Shown here in pieces: positions 27,413-37,910 of a stretch of DNA of 64,000 bases. Both the position numbers and the translations under genes were made by a program. The DNA is from Dialister micraerophilus DSM 19965 (lineage in GTDB: Bacteria; Bacillota; Negativicutes; Veillonellales; Dialisteraceae). The stretch's first letter is position 1. Every line of letters starts with the position of its first letter. The stretch lies in the NCBI RefSeq assembly GCF_000194985.1, contig NZ_GL878519.1, positions 184,882 through 248,881 on the forward strand. The letters run 5' to 3'. Below the pieces are notes generated by a model. That model did no database searches and was not told the DNA's origin. It worked only from the letters and a program-made list of their open reading frames with translations.

Positions 27413-27682
27413 TTATTTTACTCTTAATCCGAGTTTTTCACCCAAAGCTCTGTAACGTTCCAAATTGCTGCGACGTAAATATTCGAGCATATTTCTGCGT
27501 TTACCTACCATCTTGAGCAATCCGCGGCGTGAATGATGATCTTTTTTATGCAACTTCAAATGTTCAGTTAACTGTCTTATTCTTTCGGATAAAATAGCAA
27601 TCTGTACTTCTGCAGATCCTGTATCTCCTTCATGCACAGCATACTTGGCAATAATTTCTTTCTTCTGTTCAGTTGTAATCAT
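27413..27682 (-). CDS. rpsO: 30S ribosomal protein S15
   Basis: S15 binds the central domain of 16S rRNA. The 89-residue sequence has the family features: [23 protein letters not shown] in two adjacent stretches, [11 protein letters not shown] and [19 protein letters not shown] precedes the ATG. It is monocistronic: its own promoter is at 27765 and a terminator at 27386. Confidence 0.98.
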   Translation of the reverse strand: MITTEQKKEIIAKYAVHEGDTGSAEVQIAILSERIRQLTEHLKLHKKDHHSRRGLLKMVGKRRNMLEYLRRSNLERYRALGEKLGLRVK

Positions 27683-27793
27683 AATTTCCTCCTAAAAAAT
27701 AAATTGCTATATCCGCGTAATCGTCGGAGAGTCGATAAACCCAGATACAGTTCACACTTAACTTATTATACACATCAAGCACTTATTTTTCAA
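27683..27793 (-). promoter_or_regulatory. rpsO promoter and structured leader
   Basis: TTGAAA (27793-27788), a 17-base spacer and TATAAT (27770-27765) form a good promoter. The leader of about 75 bases holds complementary pieces (TATC with GATA, and TCG ACTCTC CGA), compatible with an S15-binding autoregulatory fold as known upstream of rpsO in other bacteria. The fold is inferred by eye. Confidence 0.6.
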
Positions 27794-27813
27794 CAGTTTT
27801 AACTAATTGAAAT

Positions 27814-28830
27814 TCAATTTGCACTCTGTCCTTCATATAAATACATTTTACGTGCTTTTTGCCAAATATCAGAAGGTATCTTCAGTTTAAGTTTTTTCGC
27901 CTCTGCCATATTTATAAATATATCTGGATCCGTTTCATTCTTAAAAGATAATTCACATGGAATTATATTTCCGTCCAACAGCTTTGCAGCTAAAAGACCT
28001 CCATCAAATCCCATCCTGTAATTTTCTGCAGTTACAGAAAGTAATGCACCCTTTTCAACCATTACTGCACCGTCTGAAATAACCGGTATTTTTTCATCAT
28101 TTAATTTTTTTATTATTTTATCAAAATACGAATAGTATATTTCATTTTCAGGAATATATATTGCATCTGTTTTATCTTTAATTTTTCCTATTTTTTCAAT
28201 AAAATTATTCATGTTGATAAATTCAATGTCTAAAATATTTATATTAAATTGTTTGTTCAATACTTCTTTCATATATTTTAAACGATTTATTGAATTTTGA
28301 TTATTCGTATTGTATACAATACCGATATTCTTTATAGGAACTATTCTGTTTATCGTATTTAACTCTTGTAATATCAAATCGTTTTTTAAAACACCTGTTA
28401 AATTATACTTGTTTTGAGCATGTTTTTTTACATATATATCAGAAACACCTATTGCAACAACAGGAACTTTATCTGTTTGCGTTGTTATTGCTTCAGTCAT
28501 TTCAGGTCCTATTGTTATTATTAAATCTTTATCTGATTTTATTAAATTACGTACTTGCTTTTTTTGTTCTTCTTTTATACCGCTACATTTTATAATTTCG
28601 ATTGTTAAATTTTTGCCTTTTTTATATCCGCTCGAATTCAATGCTTCAATAATTCCTTTTTCTATAGTTTCATCAACTGTTTCTCCGTTTTTTAAAATAC
28701 ATATTTTATAATTATTTTTCTTCAGTATAGGAGAAACTTCATAAGTTTTCGAAATGTTTTTATATATGAAAAATGCAATTAATAACACTGTAAATGCAAA
28801 CATGATATGTACATATCGATTTTTAAGCAT
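27814..28830 (-). CDS. Lone ABC-type substrate-binding protein (TrpX-like family)
   Basis: A periplasmic-binding-protein fold of the family that includes TrpX (Pfam ABC_sub_bind type). A single N-terminal hydrophobic anchor (about residues 8-26) has no lipobox cysteine. Family features are ICILKNGE, ITIGPEMTEAI, VPVVAIGVSD, IGIVYNTNNQNS and AENYRMGFDGG. GAGGGGAG precedes the ATG at 28830; the upstream frame to 28890 runs through the rpmF terminator and is unlikely. No permease or ATPase gene is adjacent, and I see no T-box in its leader. The ligand is unknown; related proteins bind aromatic amino acids. Confidence 0.85.
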   Translation of the reverse strand: MLKNRYVHIMFAFTVLLIAFFIYKNISKTYEVSPILKKNNYKICILKNGETVDETIEKGIIEALNSSGYKKGKNLTIEIIKCSGIKEEQKKQVRNLIKSDKDLIITIGPEMTEAITTQTDKVPVVAIGVSDIYVKKHAQNKYNLTGVLKNDLILQELNTINRIVPIKNIGIVYNTNNQNSINRLKYMKEVLNKQFNINILDIEFINMNNFIEKIGKIKDKTDAIYIPENEIYYSYFDKIIKKLNDEKIPVISDGAVMVEKGALLSVTAENYRMGFDGGLLAAKLLDGNIIPCELSFKNETDPDIFINMAEAKKLKLKIPSDIWQKARKMYLYEGQSAN

Positions 28831-28897
28831 TAAAACTCCCCTCATAAATTTATTTTCAGATGAATTAAAATTTAAAAGTTGAAATTTCATTTAAAGC

Positions 28898-28920
28898 AAA
28901 AAGCACTCCTTTCGGAGTGC
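28898..28920 (-). terminator. Terminator of rpmF
   Basis: The stem GGCACTCC-type hairpin (GCACTCC/GGAGTGC) with a 4-base GAAA loop and five T lies 13 bases after the rpmF stop. Confidence 0.88.
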
Positions 28921-28932
28921 CTATAGACTTAT

Positions 28933-29118
28933 TTATGCTTCCGCACTTGCCTGAATTACGGACTTTCCTTTATAAAAACCGCATTCCGAGCACACGTGGT
29001 GAGGAACAATCATCGCATGACATTGTGGGCATTCCACAAGACCCGGAATTGTCAATTTCCAGTTTGCACGTCTCTTATCACGACGAGATTTAGAATGCTT
29101 TCTTTTTGGACTTGGCAT
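28933..29118 (-). CDS. rpmF: 50S ribosomal protein L32
   Basis: A small basic protein starting MPSPKRKHSKSRRDKRR with a zinc-ribbon pair CPQC ... CSEC, the four-cysteine form of L32. AAGGAGG precedes the ATG region; the ATG at 29118 matches the family N-terminus and an upstream ATG at 29127 adds only three residues. In many bacteria a DUF177 (YceD) gene precedes rpmF; here it does not. Confidence 0.97.
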   Translation of the reverse strand: MPSPKRKHSKSRRDKRRANWKLTIPGLVECPQCHAMIVPHHVCSECGFYKGKSVIQASAEA

Positions 29119-29220
29119 ATCTCGCACCTCCTTACCATTATTAGGCTTAAGCCTTATTCTGTGTACTACACGCTCGGTGCAGTCTACAAGTTTCCACCAA
29201 ATATAATTATCAACTTACTT

Positions 29221-29249
29221 AGTATAAGTGTAAAATACATATTTGTCAA
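29221..29249 (-). promoter_or_regulatory. Sigma-A promoter of rpmF
   Basis: TTGACA (29249-29244), a 17-base spacer and TATACT (29226-29221). The leader of about 95 bases contains the palindrome AGGCTTAAGCCT (29142-29153) just before the ribosome binding site. Confidence 0.85.
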
Positions 29250-29297
29250 ATAAAATCATACTTCCAAAATGATTTTTTTACATTTTCATTTTTTAAT

Positions 29298-31152
29298 TTA
29301 ATCTTTTTTACTATTATATAATATTTGCTGTTTTTCATCTTTCTTCATTCTAAAAAAATTATAAATATTTTCAGCAACTTTCTTGTTGATACCTTTTACT
29401 TTCTGCAGTTCTTCAACACTCGCTTTTTTCATGTCATCAAGTGTACGAAAAGCAGCCCAAAGATTTTTTCTCCTTACCGGTCCTATTCCTTCTATGTGAT
29501 CTAAAATTGACTCTCTGTTTCTTTTAGATATCCATTGTCTATGATAATTTATAACAAATCGATGTGATTCGTCACGAACAAATTGTAATAAGTGAAGCAC
29601 TTCATCATGTCTGTCGATAACAATAGGTTCAGTTTGATTTTCCAGATAAATTTCTTCCATTCTTTTTGCAAGTCCTATTACAGTTGCTTCAATACCTGAA
29701 TTTCTTATTAAAGGAACTGCTGCATTCAGTTGACCTTTCCCACCGTCAAGAACTATTAAATCCGGATTTCTTCCGATTTTTTTATCGTTATATCTTCTTT
29801 CCATTACTTCTGCCATTGATTTGAAATCATCGGGTTTGCCTTGTGTAGTTTTTAATTTAAATTTTCTATATGCTTTTTTCTCCGGACGTCCGTTTACAAA
29901 AACCACCATTGACCCGGTAGTTTCAGATCCTTGATTGTGTGAAATATCGAAGCATTCTATACGTTCAGGAATTTTCGGAAGTTTTAATATTTCCTTGAGT
30001 TTTATCAATGCTCCTTGCTCACGCATTTTTTGATGTTCCCATTGTATTTTTTTATCAGATAAATACTTTGTCGCATTTACAATGGCCATTTCTTTAAGTT
30101 TTCTTTTAAATCCGCGTTCCGGAACAATTAAAGATACATCGTTATGTCTTATACCTGAAAGCCATTTTTTTATAAGTTCAAAATCTTCAGGAATTTTTGA
30201 AATGATTATCTCTTTCGGAATATTTATATTATCTGAACTGTAAAAATTTTTTAAAAATGCAGCAATAATACTTTCATCACGTTCATCTTCAGTTCCGGAT
30301 ATATTAAAATTCTCTTTCCCGACCATGCGGCCATATCTTATGTAAAAAATCTCAAACGCAGCATAATTTTCAGTTCTTGCCATTCCTATAACATCAAAAT
30401 CTCCTTCTTTTGAAACAATATTTTGACGTTGTTGAACGCTTTTTACGGCATTTATTTCATCTCTATACATTGCTGCTTTTTCAAATTGCAAATTTTCAGA
30501 TGCTTCTTTCATTTTTTCTTTCAATGTTTTTATAATTTCATAGCTTTTACCTTCAAAAATATTGCATAATTTTTTTACATATTCATTATATTTTTCTTGA
30601 GAAACTAAATTGCAACATGGTGCAGAGCAAAGATTTATATGGTATTGCAAACATGGACGAGTTACATTCATATTTCTGCATGTTCGTATCGGATAATATT
30701 TTCCTACAATTTTCAGCGTTTTTCGCAGTGAACTTACATCCGTAAACGGACCGAAATACCTTGCACCGTCCGTTCTTTTGATATTTCTGGTTATATATAT
30801 TCTCGGCCATTTTTTCATTTACAGTAACTTTCAGATATGGATAAGTTTTATCATCACGTAAAGAAATATTGTATTTAGGTTGTAATTCTTTTATTAAATT
30901 ACACTCAAGTATCAATGCTTCCAATTCATTTTTTGTAATTGTTATATCCAAATCTTCAGCATGTTTTATCATCGAAATAACTTTCGGTGATTTATTTTTA
31001 TCGTTTCTTACATAGGATTTTACTCTGTTTTTGAGATTTACGGCTTTACCTACATATATTACTTTTCCGTTTTTATCTTTCCATCTATATACACCGGGAG
31101 ACGAAGGAAGATTTTCAAGTTTACTCTTTATTATGTCATTGACCTCGATCAT
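29298..31152 (-). pseudogene. uvrC: Excinuclease ABC subunit C, frameshifted as assembled
   Basis: UvrC makes both incisions around a lesion held by UvrB. The N-terminal frame (from 31152) has the GIY-YIG nuclease (PSSPGVYRWKD, KVIYVGKA) and reads VTVNEKM before running into nonsense. The second frame starts around 30820 with KWPRIYITRNIKRTDGARYF and contains the UVR domain, the C-terminal nuclease and helix-hairpin-helix motifs (DHIEGIGPVRRKNL, KVKGINKKVAENIY). The break is a 6-T run at 30810-30815; one base fewer gives VNEKWPRIYITRN. AAGG eight bases upstream supports the ATG at 31152. It overlaps uvrA by 17 bases. Confidence 0.93.
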
Positions 31153-33994
31153 GAACATTACCTTTCATCAACTTTTTTGTTCTCTCAATTACCTTTTTCA
31201 GATATTGACCGGTATATGAAATTTCACTTTTGCAAATTTCCTCAGGTGTTCCTTTTGCAATTAATTCTCCTCCCCCGTCTCCACCTTCGGGACCTAAATC
31301 TACTATGTAATCAGCGACTTTTATCACATCCAAATTATGTTCTATTACAACTACGGTGTTACCGGATTCCACAAGTTTTTGCAAAACCGTCAACAATTTT
31401 CTTATATCTTCACTGTGCAATCCTGTTGTAGGTTCATCAAGTATATACAACGTATCTCCCGTGGCAACACGCATCAATTCAGTTGCCAATTTTACTCGTT
31501 GCGCTTCTCCTCCCGACATTGTAGTAGACGGTTGTCCCAAATGTATATATCCCAATCCTACTTCATTCAATGTTTTAAGTTTTCGTAAAATTTTAGGATG
31601 ATTATCAAAAAAAATTATTGCTTCTTCTACCGTCATGTTCAAAACATTTGAAATATTTTTACCTTTATACCGTACCTCAAGGGTTTCTCTGTTATAACGA
31701 TTTCCGTTACATACTTCACAAGGTACATAAACATCCGATAAAAATTGCATTTCTATTTTTATAATTCCGTCACCATGACACGCTTCACAACGACCGCCTT
31801 TTATATTAAAACTGAATCTTCCGGGTTTATATCCTCGCATTTTTGCTTCAGAAGTCTGACTGAACAATTCACGTATGTCACTGAACACTCCTGTATATGT
31901 GGCAGGATTTGAACGCGGTGTACGTCCTATAGGTTGCTGATCTATTGCGATAATTTTATCTATGTATTCGGATCCGATTATTTCTTTATATTTACCGGTA
32001 TAATAATTTGTATCGTTTTTTATATTGGATAATCCGCAAAACAAAATATCATTTACCAATGTACTTTTACCGGATCCGGATTCACCGGTTACCGCAGTCA
32101 TAACTCCTAAAGGAAATTTAACATTTATATTTTTTAAATTATGTTCACTCGCCCCTTTAATTTCAATAAACATTCCGTTACCTTTTCTGCGTTTTTCCGG
32201 CAACGGAATATATTTTTCTCCCTTAAGATATTGTCCGGTGATTGATTTTTCGACTTTTTCAACTTCTCTTGGAGTTCCTTTCGCTACTACATAACCTCCA
32301 TGTTCACCGGCACCCGGTCCTATATCTACAACCCAATCGGCTTCACGTATAGTTTCTTCATCATGTTCCACTACAATTAAAGTATTTCCTAAATCACGCA
32401 TACCTTTAAGAGTATTTAAAAGTTTCTCATTATCTCTCTGATGCAAACCTATTGAAGGTTCATCCAAAATATACAAAACTCCTACAAATCCTGAACCGAT
32501 TTGTGTTGCTAATCTTATTCTTTGAGCTTCTCCACCGGAAAGAGTTGTCGCATTTCTTGAAAGCGTAAGATAATCAAGTCCTACATTTTTTAAAAATTCA
32601 AGTCTGCAACAAATTTCTTGCAATATCTGTTCTGCTATTATTTTTTCCTTTTCGGTAAGTTTTATGTTTTTAAAAAAATTCAAAAGCTCAGTTACGGACA
32701 TATTTGAAATTTCTGAAATATTTTTATTTCCTACACGAAAAGCCAAACTTTCTTTTCTCAATCTGAATCCATGACATTCCATGCAATCTTTTTCTTTTAA
32801 ATACGATCGTAACTCTTCTTTCATTTTATCTGTAAAAGCTTCTTCATATCTACGTTTAACCATAGGTAATATGCCCTCAAAAACACGCTCATACGTTTTT
32901 GTTTCATTGCGCATATTTGTATAGCTGAATTTCAATAATTCTTTTCCTCCATACATAAATTCTTGTTTTGCTTCTTCCGGCAAATCGTCAAAAGAATTAT
33001 CCATAGTTAAACCGTAATATTTCAAAAATGCACCAAGCTGACGCATAAGCCAAGATTCTTTATTTACAGTAAAAGCCTTTATTGCACCCAATCTGAAAGA
33101 TAATTTTGTATCAGGAATTATACGGTTGAAATCTGCTTCCAATGATGCACCGAGTCCCATGCATGCAGGGCAGGCACCAAAGGGATTGTTAAATGAAAAA
33201 ATTCCGGGTACCGGCTTCGGCAGCGAAATACCGCAAGTCGGACATGCGAAATGTACACTATATATATATTCTTCTCCGTCTATAACAGCAGCTATTACCA
33301 TTCCGTCACCGAGTTTCAATGCGGTTTCTACAGAATCGGTAAGTCTTTGTGCTATTCCTTCTTTTATCAAAATTCGGTCTACTACAACTTCAATTGTATG
33401 TTTTTTATTCTTTTCAAGATTTATATCTTCATCTAAAATATAAATTTTCTTGTCAATTCTTACACGTACATAACCTTCTTTACGCAATTCATCCAACAAA
33501 CGCTTATGAGTACCTTTTTTTGCAACAACTACCGGTCCCAATATCAAAAGTTTCGTTCTGTCCTTCAAAGAAATTAAAGAATCGACAATTTGATCTACAG
33601 TTTGTTTTTTTATAGGTTGATTACATTTAGGACAAAAAGCTCTTCCGGCATGAGCATATAACATACGAAGATAGTCATGTATTTCGGTTACAGTACCTAC
33701 AGTAGATCTCGGATTATGACTTGTAGATTTCTGATCTATAGATATTGCAGGAGAAAGTCCCTCTATTTTATCAACATCGGGTTTATTCATTTGTCCCAAG
33801 AATTGACGTGCATAAGCCGATAAAGATTCTACATATTTTCTTTGACCCTCAGCATAAATAGTATCAAAAGCCAAAGATGATTTTCCCGAACCGGATAATC
33901 CGGTAAAAACTATAAATTTATCACGCGGTAAAGTAATATCTATATTTTTTAAATTATTCTGCCTTGCACCTTGTATAACAATACCCTTTTTCAT
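31136..33994 (-). CDS. uvrA: Excinuclease ABC subunit A
   Basis: UvrA is the damage-sensing ABC ATPase of nucleotide excision repair. There are two ATPase modules, with Walker A GLSGSGKS near residue 33 and GESGSGKST near 640, and signatures [12 protein letters not shown] and [12 protein letters not shown]. The zinc motifs CPKC, CPTC/CPAC and CEAC/CEVC are present. The 952-residue length is standard. Gene order uvrB-uvrA-uvrC puts the whole UvrABC enzyme in one operon, 15 bases after uvrB. Confidence 0.98.
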   Translation of the reverse strand: MKKGIVIQGARQNNLKNIDITLPRDKFIVFTGLSGSGKSSLAFDTIYAEGQRKYVESLSAYARQFLGQMNKPDVDKIEGLSPAISIDQKSTSHNPRSTVGTVTEIHDYLRMLYAHAGRAFCPKCNQPIKKQTVDQIVDSLISLKDRTKLLILGPVVVAKKGTHKRLLDELRKEGYVRVRIDKKIYILDEDINLEKNKKHTIEVVVDRILIKEGIAQRLTDSVETALKLGDGMVIAAVIDGEEYIYSVHFACPTCGISLPKPVPGIFSFNNPFGACPACMGLGASLEADFNRIIPDTKLSFRLGAIKAFTVNKESWLMRQLGAFLKYYGLTMDNSFDDLPEEAKQEFMYGGKELLKFSYTNMRNETKTYERVFEGILPMVKRRYEEAFTDKMKEELRSYLKEKDCMECHGFRLRKESLAFRVGNKNISEISNMSVTELLNFFKNIKLTEKEKIIAEQILQEICCRLEFLKNVGLDYLTLSRNATTLSGGEAQRIRLATQIGSGFVGVLYILDEPSIGLHQRDNEKLLNTLKGMRDLGNTLIVVEHDEETIREADWVVDIGPGAGEHGGYVVAKGTPREVEKVEKSITGQYLKGEKYIPLPEKRRKGNGMFIEIKGASEHNLKNINVKFPLGVMTAVTGESGSGKSTLVNDILFCGLSNIKNDTNYYTGKYKEIIGSEYIDKIIAIDQQPIGRTPRSNPATYTGVFSDIRELFSQTSEAKMRGYKPGRFSFNIKGGRCEACHGDGIIKIEMQFLSDVYVPCEVCNGNRYNRETLEVRYKGKNISNVLNMTVEEAIIFFDNHPKILRKLKTLNEVGLGYIHLGQPSTTMSGGEAQRVKLATELMRVATGDTLYILDEPTTGLHSEDIRKLLTVLQKLVESGNTVVVIEHNLDVIKVADYIVDLGPEGGDGGGELIAKGTPEEICKSEISYTGQYLKKVIERTKKLMKGNVHDRGQ

Positions 33995-34009
33995 AGCACT
34001 CCTTTTAAT

Positions 34010-36112
34010 TTATATTCTTTTTTTTACAGGCCTTTTTATGCGTTTTTTTACACTCTCATATCTTTTCATAACATCGCCTGCACGTACTCCATGTCGTTCA
34101 TTCCATTCTTGTTTAAGTTCAGATAATTTGTCTCTCCATAAAGCCGCCTCTTCAAACTCCATAAGTTCAGCGGCTTTTTTCATATCTTTTTCTACTCTTT
34201 TCATTTGTTTGAACAAGTCTTCATCGGATAAATTTCTTTTATCCGAATTCAACTCATACGCAACACTTTTTTCCTCAAGCTTTGTAAGATTTATCAAATC
34301 TTTAACTCTTTTTTGTATCGTATGAGGAATAATATTATGCTCAATATTATATTTCTTTTGAATTTCTCTTCTACGTTCGGTTTCTTCTATCGCGTACTTC
34401 ATTGAATCCGTTATACTATCGGCATACATAATTACATGCCCTCTCGCATTTCGTGCCGCACGACCTATTACCTGTATCATCGAAGTTTCAGACCTTAAAA
34501 ATCCTTCTTTATCTGCATCCAATATAATAACCAGTGAAACTTCCGGCATATCCAAACCTTCTCTTAAAAGGTTTATACCTACCAAAACATCAAATACACC
34601 TGCACGTAAATCTCTTATTATTTCAGCACGCTCTATAGTTGCAATATCTGAATGTAAATATCTTACCTTTATGTCTGCATCCATAAGATAATCGGTTAAA
34701 TCTTCCGCCATTTTTTTAGTTAAAGTAGTAATCAAAACACGTTCATTACAATCTTTACGTTTACGAATTTCTGATATTACATCATCAATCTGTCCCTCTA
34801 TAGGACGTACTTCAACGCTCGGATCCAAAAGTCCTGTCGGTCGTATAATTTGCTCAGCCAAATTAGTTTGTACTCCCATCTCATAAGGACCGGGAGTAGC
34901 GGATACATATATAACCTGATTTATTCTCTCAGTGAATTCATCAAAAGTCAGAGGCCTGTTATCAAGAGCACTCGGTAATCTGAAACCGTAATCTACCAAA
35001 GTTATCTTTCTTGATCTGTCTCCGTTATACATCGCACGTAACTGCGGAACGGTAACGTGAGATTCATCAATCATAATCAAAAAATCATCCGGAAAATAGT
35101 CCAACAAAGAATACGGAGGCTCGCCTGCTTTCCTTTGCGACATATGTCTCGAATAATTTTCAATACCCGAACAATATCCTATCTCTTGCATCATTTCCAA
35201 ATCATAATTTGTTCGTTGCTCCAAACGCTGTGCTTCAAGTAATCTGTCTTGCTCTCTTAAAATTTTCAATCGTTCGGCTAATTCTTCCCCTATCGTTTGA
35301 ACGGCACGTTTCATTTTATCAGACGTCGTAACATAATGCGATGCCGGAAAAATCCCTATATGATTTCTTTCGGATACAGTTTCACCGCTTACTATATCAA
35401 ATTCGGTAAGACGATCAATTTCATCGCCGAACATTTCTATACGAACACCGGTATTATTTGATGAAGCCGGAAATACATCCAAAGTATCTCCTCTTACACG
35501 AAAAGTATCTCTTGTAAAATTTAAATCGTTCCTTAAATACTGCATATTTACCAACTTTTCGATGATTTCATCTCTCGATACTTCTTCACCGGGCCGTAAT
35601 GATAAACCCATAGTACTGTAATCTTCCGGATCTCCCAATCCGTAAATACAAGAAACGGATGCAACGATAATAACATCTCTACGCTCAAAAAGAGCCATTG
35701 TCGCCGAATGCCTCAATCTGTCGATTTCTTCGTTTCTTGAAGAATCTTTAGCTATATATGTATCAGTCTGAGGTATATATGATTCCGGTTGGAAATAATC
35801 ATAATAACTTACAAAATAATAAACTGCATTATTCGGAAAAAAATCTTTAAATTCACTTGCCGTCTGTGCTGCCAAAGTTTTATTAGGTGAAATAATCAAA
35901 GTCGGTCGTTGCACACTCTCGATAACCTTTGCCATCGAAAATGTCTTACCCGTCCCTGTGGCACCCAATAAAACTTGTGCCCAATGTCCTTCATTAAGCC
36001 CCTTCACCAATGACGCAACAGCTTTAGGTTGATCGCCCTTAGGTCCAAAAGGAGCTTCCAATTTGAATTTTTTTTGTTCACCTGTATAGTATCTCTTTAT
36101 ATATTTTTTCAT
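34010..36112 (-). CDS. uvrB: Excinuclease ABC subunit B
   Basis: UvrB is the helicase-like damage-verification subunit. Walker A is [12 protein letters not shown], the beta-hairpin region is [18 protein letters not shown], helicase motifs are IDESH and QVIGRAARN, and a C-terminal UVR domain follows ([17 protein letters not shown]). I start at the ATG at 36112 (MKKYIKRYY) with AGAAG 6 bases upstream. The open frame to 36133 begins at GTG without a ribosome binding site. A promoter and a candidate LexA box precede it. Confidence 0.97.
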   Translation of the reverse strand: MKKYIKRYYTGEQKKFKLEAPFGPKGDQPKAVASLVKGLNEGHWAQVLLGATGTGKTFSMAKVIESVQRPTLIISPNKTLAAQTASEFKDFFPNNAVYYFVSYYDYFQPESYIPQTDTYIAKDSSRNEEIDRLRHSATMALFERRDVIIVASVSCIYGLGDPEDYSTMGLSLRPGEEVSRDEIIEKLVNMQYLRNDLNFTRDTFRVRGDTLDVFPASSNNTGVRIEMFGDEIDRLTEFDIVSGETVSERNHIGIFPASHYVTTSDKMKRAVQTIGEELAERLKILREQDRLLEAQRLEQRTNYDLEMMQEIGYCSGIENYSRHMSQRKAGEPPYSLLDYFPDDFLIMIDESHVTVPQLRAMYNGDRSRKITLVDYGFRLPSALDNRPLTFDEFTERINQVIYVSATPGPYEMGVQTNLAEQIIRPTGLLDPSVEVRPIEGQIDDVISEIRKRKDCNERVLITTLTKKMAEDLTDYLMDADIKVRYLHSDIATIERAEIIRDLRAGVFDVLVGINLLREGLDMPEVSLVIILDADKEGFLRSETSMIQVIGRAARNARGHVIMYADSITDSMKYAIEETERRREIQKKYNIEHNIIPHTIQKRVKDLINLTKLEEKSVAYELNSDKRNLSDEDLFKQMKRVEKDMKKAAELMEFEEAALWRDKLSELKQEWNERHGVRAGDVMKRYESVKKRIKRPVKKRI

Positions 36113-36133
36113 AAAAACTTCTTTCAAAAACAC

Positions 36134-36182
36134 AAAACAACAGTTCTATTTCATTATACATCAATATATTCATAACATTCAA
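36134..36182 (-). promoter_or_regulatory. uvrB promoter with candidate LexA box
   Basis: TTGAAT (36182-36177), an 18-base spacer and TATAAT (36158-36153). Just downstream, AGAACTGTTGTTTT (36147-36134) differs from the Gram-positive LexA pattern GAACnnnnGTTC by one base. Placement beside the -10 box suits SOS repression of uvrBAC. Confidence 0.45.
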
Positions 36183-36195
36183 TATTTAATAAAAC

Positions 36196-36229
36196 AAACA
36201 TGCACTCTGTAAGAACAAAGTGCATGTTT
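36196..36229 (-). terminator. Terminator after radC
   Basis: A 15-base stem with one mismatch (AAACATGCACTCTGT at 36196-36210 against 36215-36229) and a short loop, right after the radC stop. A/T tracts flank both sides, so it may act in both directions. Confidence 0.78.
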
Positions 36230-36230
36230 A

Positions 36231-36914
36231 CTAAACATATCCCATTTCTGCCAAACTTTTAAAATTACCGTCACCGATAATTATATGATCCAAAACTACG
36301 ATATCTAAAATTTTCCCCGCTTTTACAAATCTCTCGGTAGTGCGTATATCCTCACGTGAAGGATCCGGAACTCCGGACGGATGATTATGTACAAGAATAA
36401 TTGCATAAGCTTTAAAACGCAATGCCCACTTTAAAGCTTCCTTTATGTCAACTACAGTCTCTTGCAAACCTCCCCTTGTTATTTCACGATACCCAAGTAA
36501 CTTATTTTTTATATTAAGATAGCACACTAAAAAATGTTCTTGATTTTTATGTCTCAACTCTTCCATGAAATACTTTGCCACATTTGACGGATTTCCGAAA
36601 TTTTTCAATTCAGTTTTCAAAAACCTTGACGACAATCTTCTGCCTAACTCGATAGCGGCACACAATGTAATAGCTTTATCTTTACCTATTCCGTCAATAT
36701 GAACAAGATCTCTCCAATCCAAATCATCGAACATACTTACATCGGTAAATCTTTCGAGTTCATCAATTACATCTTCGGCTATTTCCAAAACCGACCGTCC
36801 CTGTCTACCGGTTCTGAGTAAAATTGCAATCAAATCCGCCATTCGTGCATTTTTAGGAGAAATTGCAAATCGTTCCCTCGGCTTATCTTCAGACCTCATA
36901 TCTTTTATTTTCAT
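36231..36914 (-). CDS. radC: DNA repair protein RadC family (chromosomal copy)
   Basis: This has the full RadC layout: an N-terminal helix-hairpin-helix region (LVHIDGIGKDKAITLCAAIELGRR in two stretches) and the JAB domain with VHNHPSGVPDPSRED. Despite the name, a repair role is not established. GGAGAA precedes the ATG at 36914 (MKIKDMRSED). The longer frame to 36971 would overlap the upstream gene. This is distinct from the orphan JAB protein at 20146. Confidence 0.93.
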   Translation of the reverse strand: MKIKDMRSEDKPRERFAISPKNARMADLIAILLRTGRQGRSVLEIAEDVIDELERFTDVSMFDDLDWRDLVHIDGIGKDKAITLCAAIELGRRLSSRFLKTELKNFGNPSNVAKYFMEELRHKNQEHFLVCYLNIKNKLLGYREITRGGLQETVVDIKEALKWALRFKAYAIILVHNHPSGVPDPSREDIRTTERFVKAGKILDIVVLDHIIIGDGNFKSLAEMGYV

Positions 36915-36942
36915 AACACATTCTCCGATAAAAGACCGACTT

Positions 36943-37212
36943 TTAAAATTTATAATAAATCCACCATGCAATAAATATTCCTATGATACTTAACATATTC
37001 GGTGCGAAACGCACTCCGAAATGAATTTGCAAAACCGCAAAATTCAAATATATATCATTAAAATTAAATATTTCATATGTTTGCGTCAAATACGGCATTA
37101 TACCGGAAAAAGTTACATTTGACAGCAACTGTCCTAAAACTCCACCTATTAGAGCGCCTAAAAGAATAAACAATAAAAGGTAAAAAATACCTCTACCCTT
37201 ACCTGAACGCAT
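36943..37212 (-). CDS. DUF4321-like small membrane protein
   Basis: An 89-residue protein with an N-terminal hydrophobic segment (FYLLLFILLGALIGGVLGQLL, about 10-30) and a C-terminal one (NMLSIIGIFIAWWIYY). The pattern, length and position next to radC match the DUF4321 family of Firmicutes. The function is unknown. In many Clostridia it lies near radC, maf and the rod-shape genes. Confidence 0.75.
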   Translation of the reverse strand: MRSGKGRGIFYLLLFILLGALIGGVLGQLLSNVTFSGIMPYLTQTYEIFNFNDIYLNFAVLQIHFGVRFAPNMLSIIGIFIAWWIYYKF

Positions 37213-37229
37213 AATTAAATCCTCTCACA

Positions 37230-37802
37230 CTAAAATGTAAATCCGTTTGTAATTTTCCCGTCAAGTTTATTCATCAACAAACTTCCTACCTCGTTATTTT
37301 TTTCATATTGATAAATAACTTTCCAAACCGTTTTATTTTGTTGAAAAATATAAGATTTTACCACAAGATTTACATTTCCCTTTTTTAAACTTTCATTGAA
37401 TGTTGCATCTATTGTATGTGCATTAATATTTCCGACTGTCGCATTTCCGACATTCAAATGTAAATCAGATATATTTTCATTTGTTTTAAGCAATTCACAT
37501 TGCTCTTTAAGAATTATTGCCGGAGAAGTATTCTCATCGGCTTTATAACCGAAAACCAAAATTTCAAGATTTCCGTCAGAGCCTGCAGCTACAACGCTGT
37601 CGGAATTATTTTGTGACAGATCCGATTGCTTCCCGTCTACAGCCAACTCGAAAGGAGTCTTCAATGTAATTACACTTCCGGCACAATACACTCTGCTTTT
37701 CCCGAAAACAAAAGAATCATCTGCACTTCTACTTCCATAAACCGATATAAAAACTATAACTGCAAGCAAAACTAAAGTTACATAAATTTTCGATTTTTTC
37801 AT
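37230..37802 (-). CDS. Exported hypothetical protein
   Basis: Not recognised. A 190-residue protein with an N-terminal hydrophobic segment (about residues 5-22) that may be a signal peptide or anchor, followed by a soluble region rich in N, S, K and V. The pattern of strands ending in FQQNKTVWKVIYQYEKN recalls small lipoprotein-like domains of the DUF type that handle stress, but I cannot name a family. It is first in a run with the DUF4321 gene and radC, and has an extended -10 (TGCTATAAT) at 37841-37836. Confidence 0.7.
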   Translation of the reverse strand: MKKSKIYVTLVLLAVIVFISVYGSRSADDSFVFGKSRVYCAGSVITLKTPFELAVDGKQSDLSQNNSDSVVAAGSDGNLEILVFGYKADENTSPAIILKEQCELLKTNENISDLHLNVGNATVGNINAHTIDATFNESLKKGNVNLVVKSYIFQQNKTVWKVIYQYEKNNEVGSLLMNKLDGKITNGFTF

Positions 37803-37835
37803 AATTCAACCCCGAATCTTTATTTAGTTAGAAAT

Positions 37836-37844
37836 ATTATAGCA
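37836..37844 (-). promoter_or_regulatory. Extended -10 promoter of the 37230-36231 gene run
   Basis: TGCTATAAT on the minus strand with a poor -35 (TTATAT) 17 bases upstream. It lies 34 bases before the start codon at 37802. The same 108-base gap must also carry the plus-strand tmcAL promoter. Confidence 0.45.
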
Positions 37845-37910
37845 TACATGGCTTACACATATAATAATATGATAAAATAATAAATATACTTTCATAACAA
37901 GGAGTTCTTA

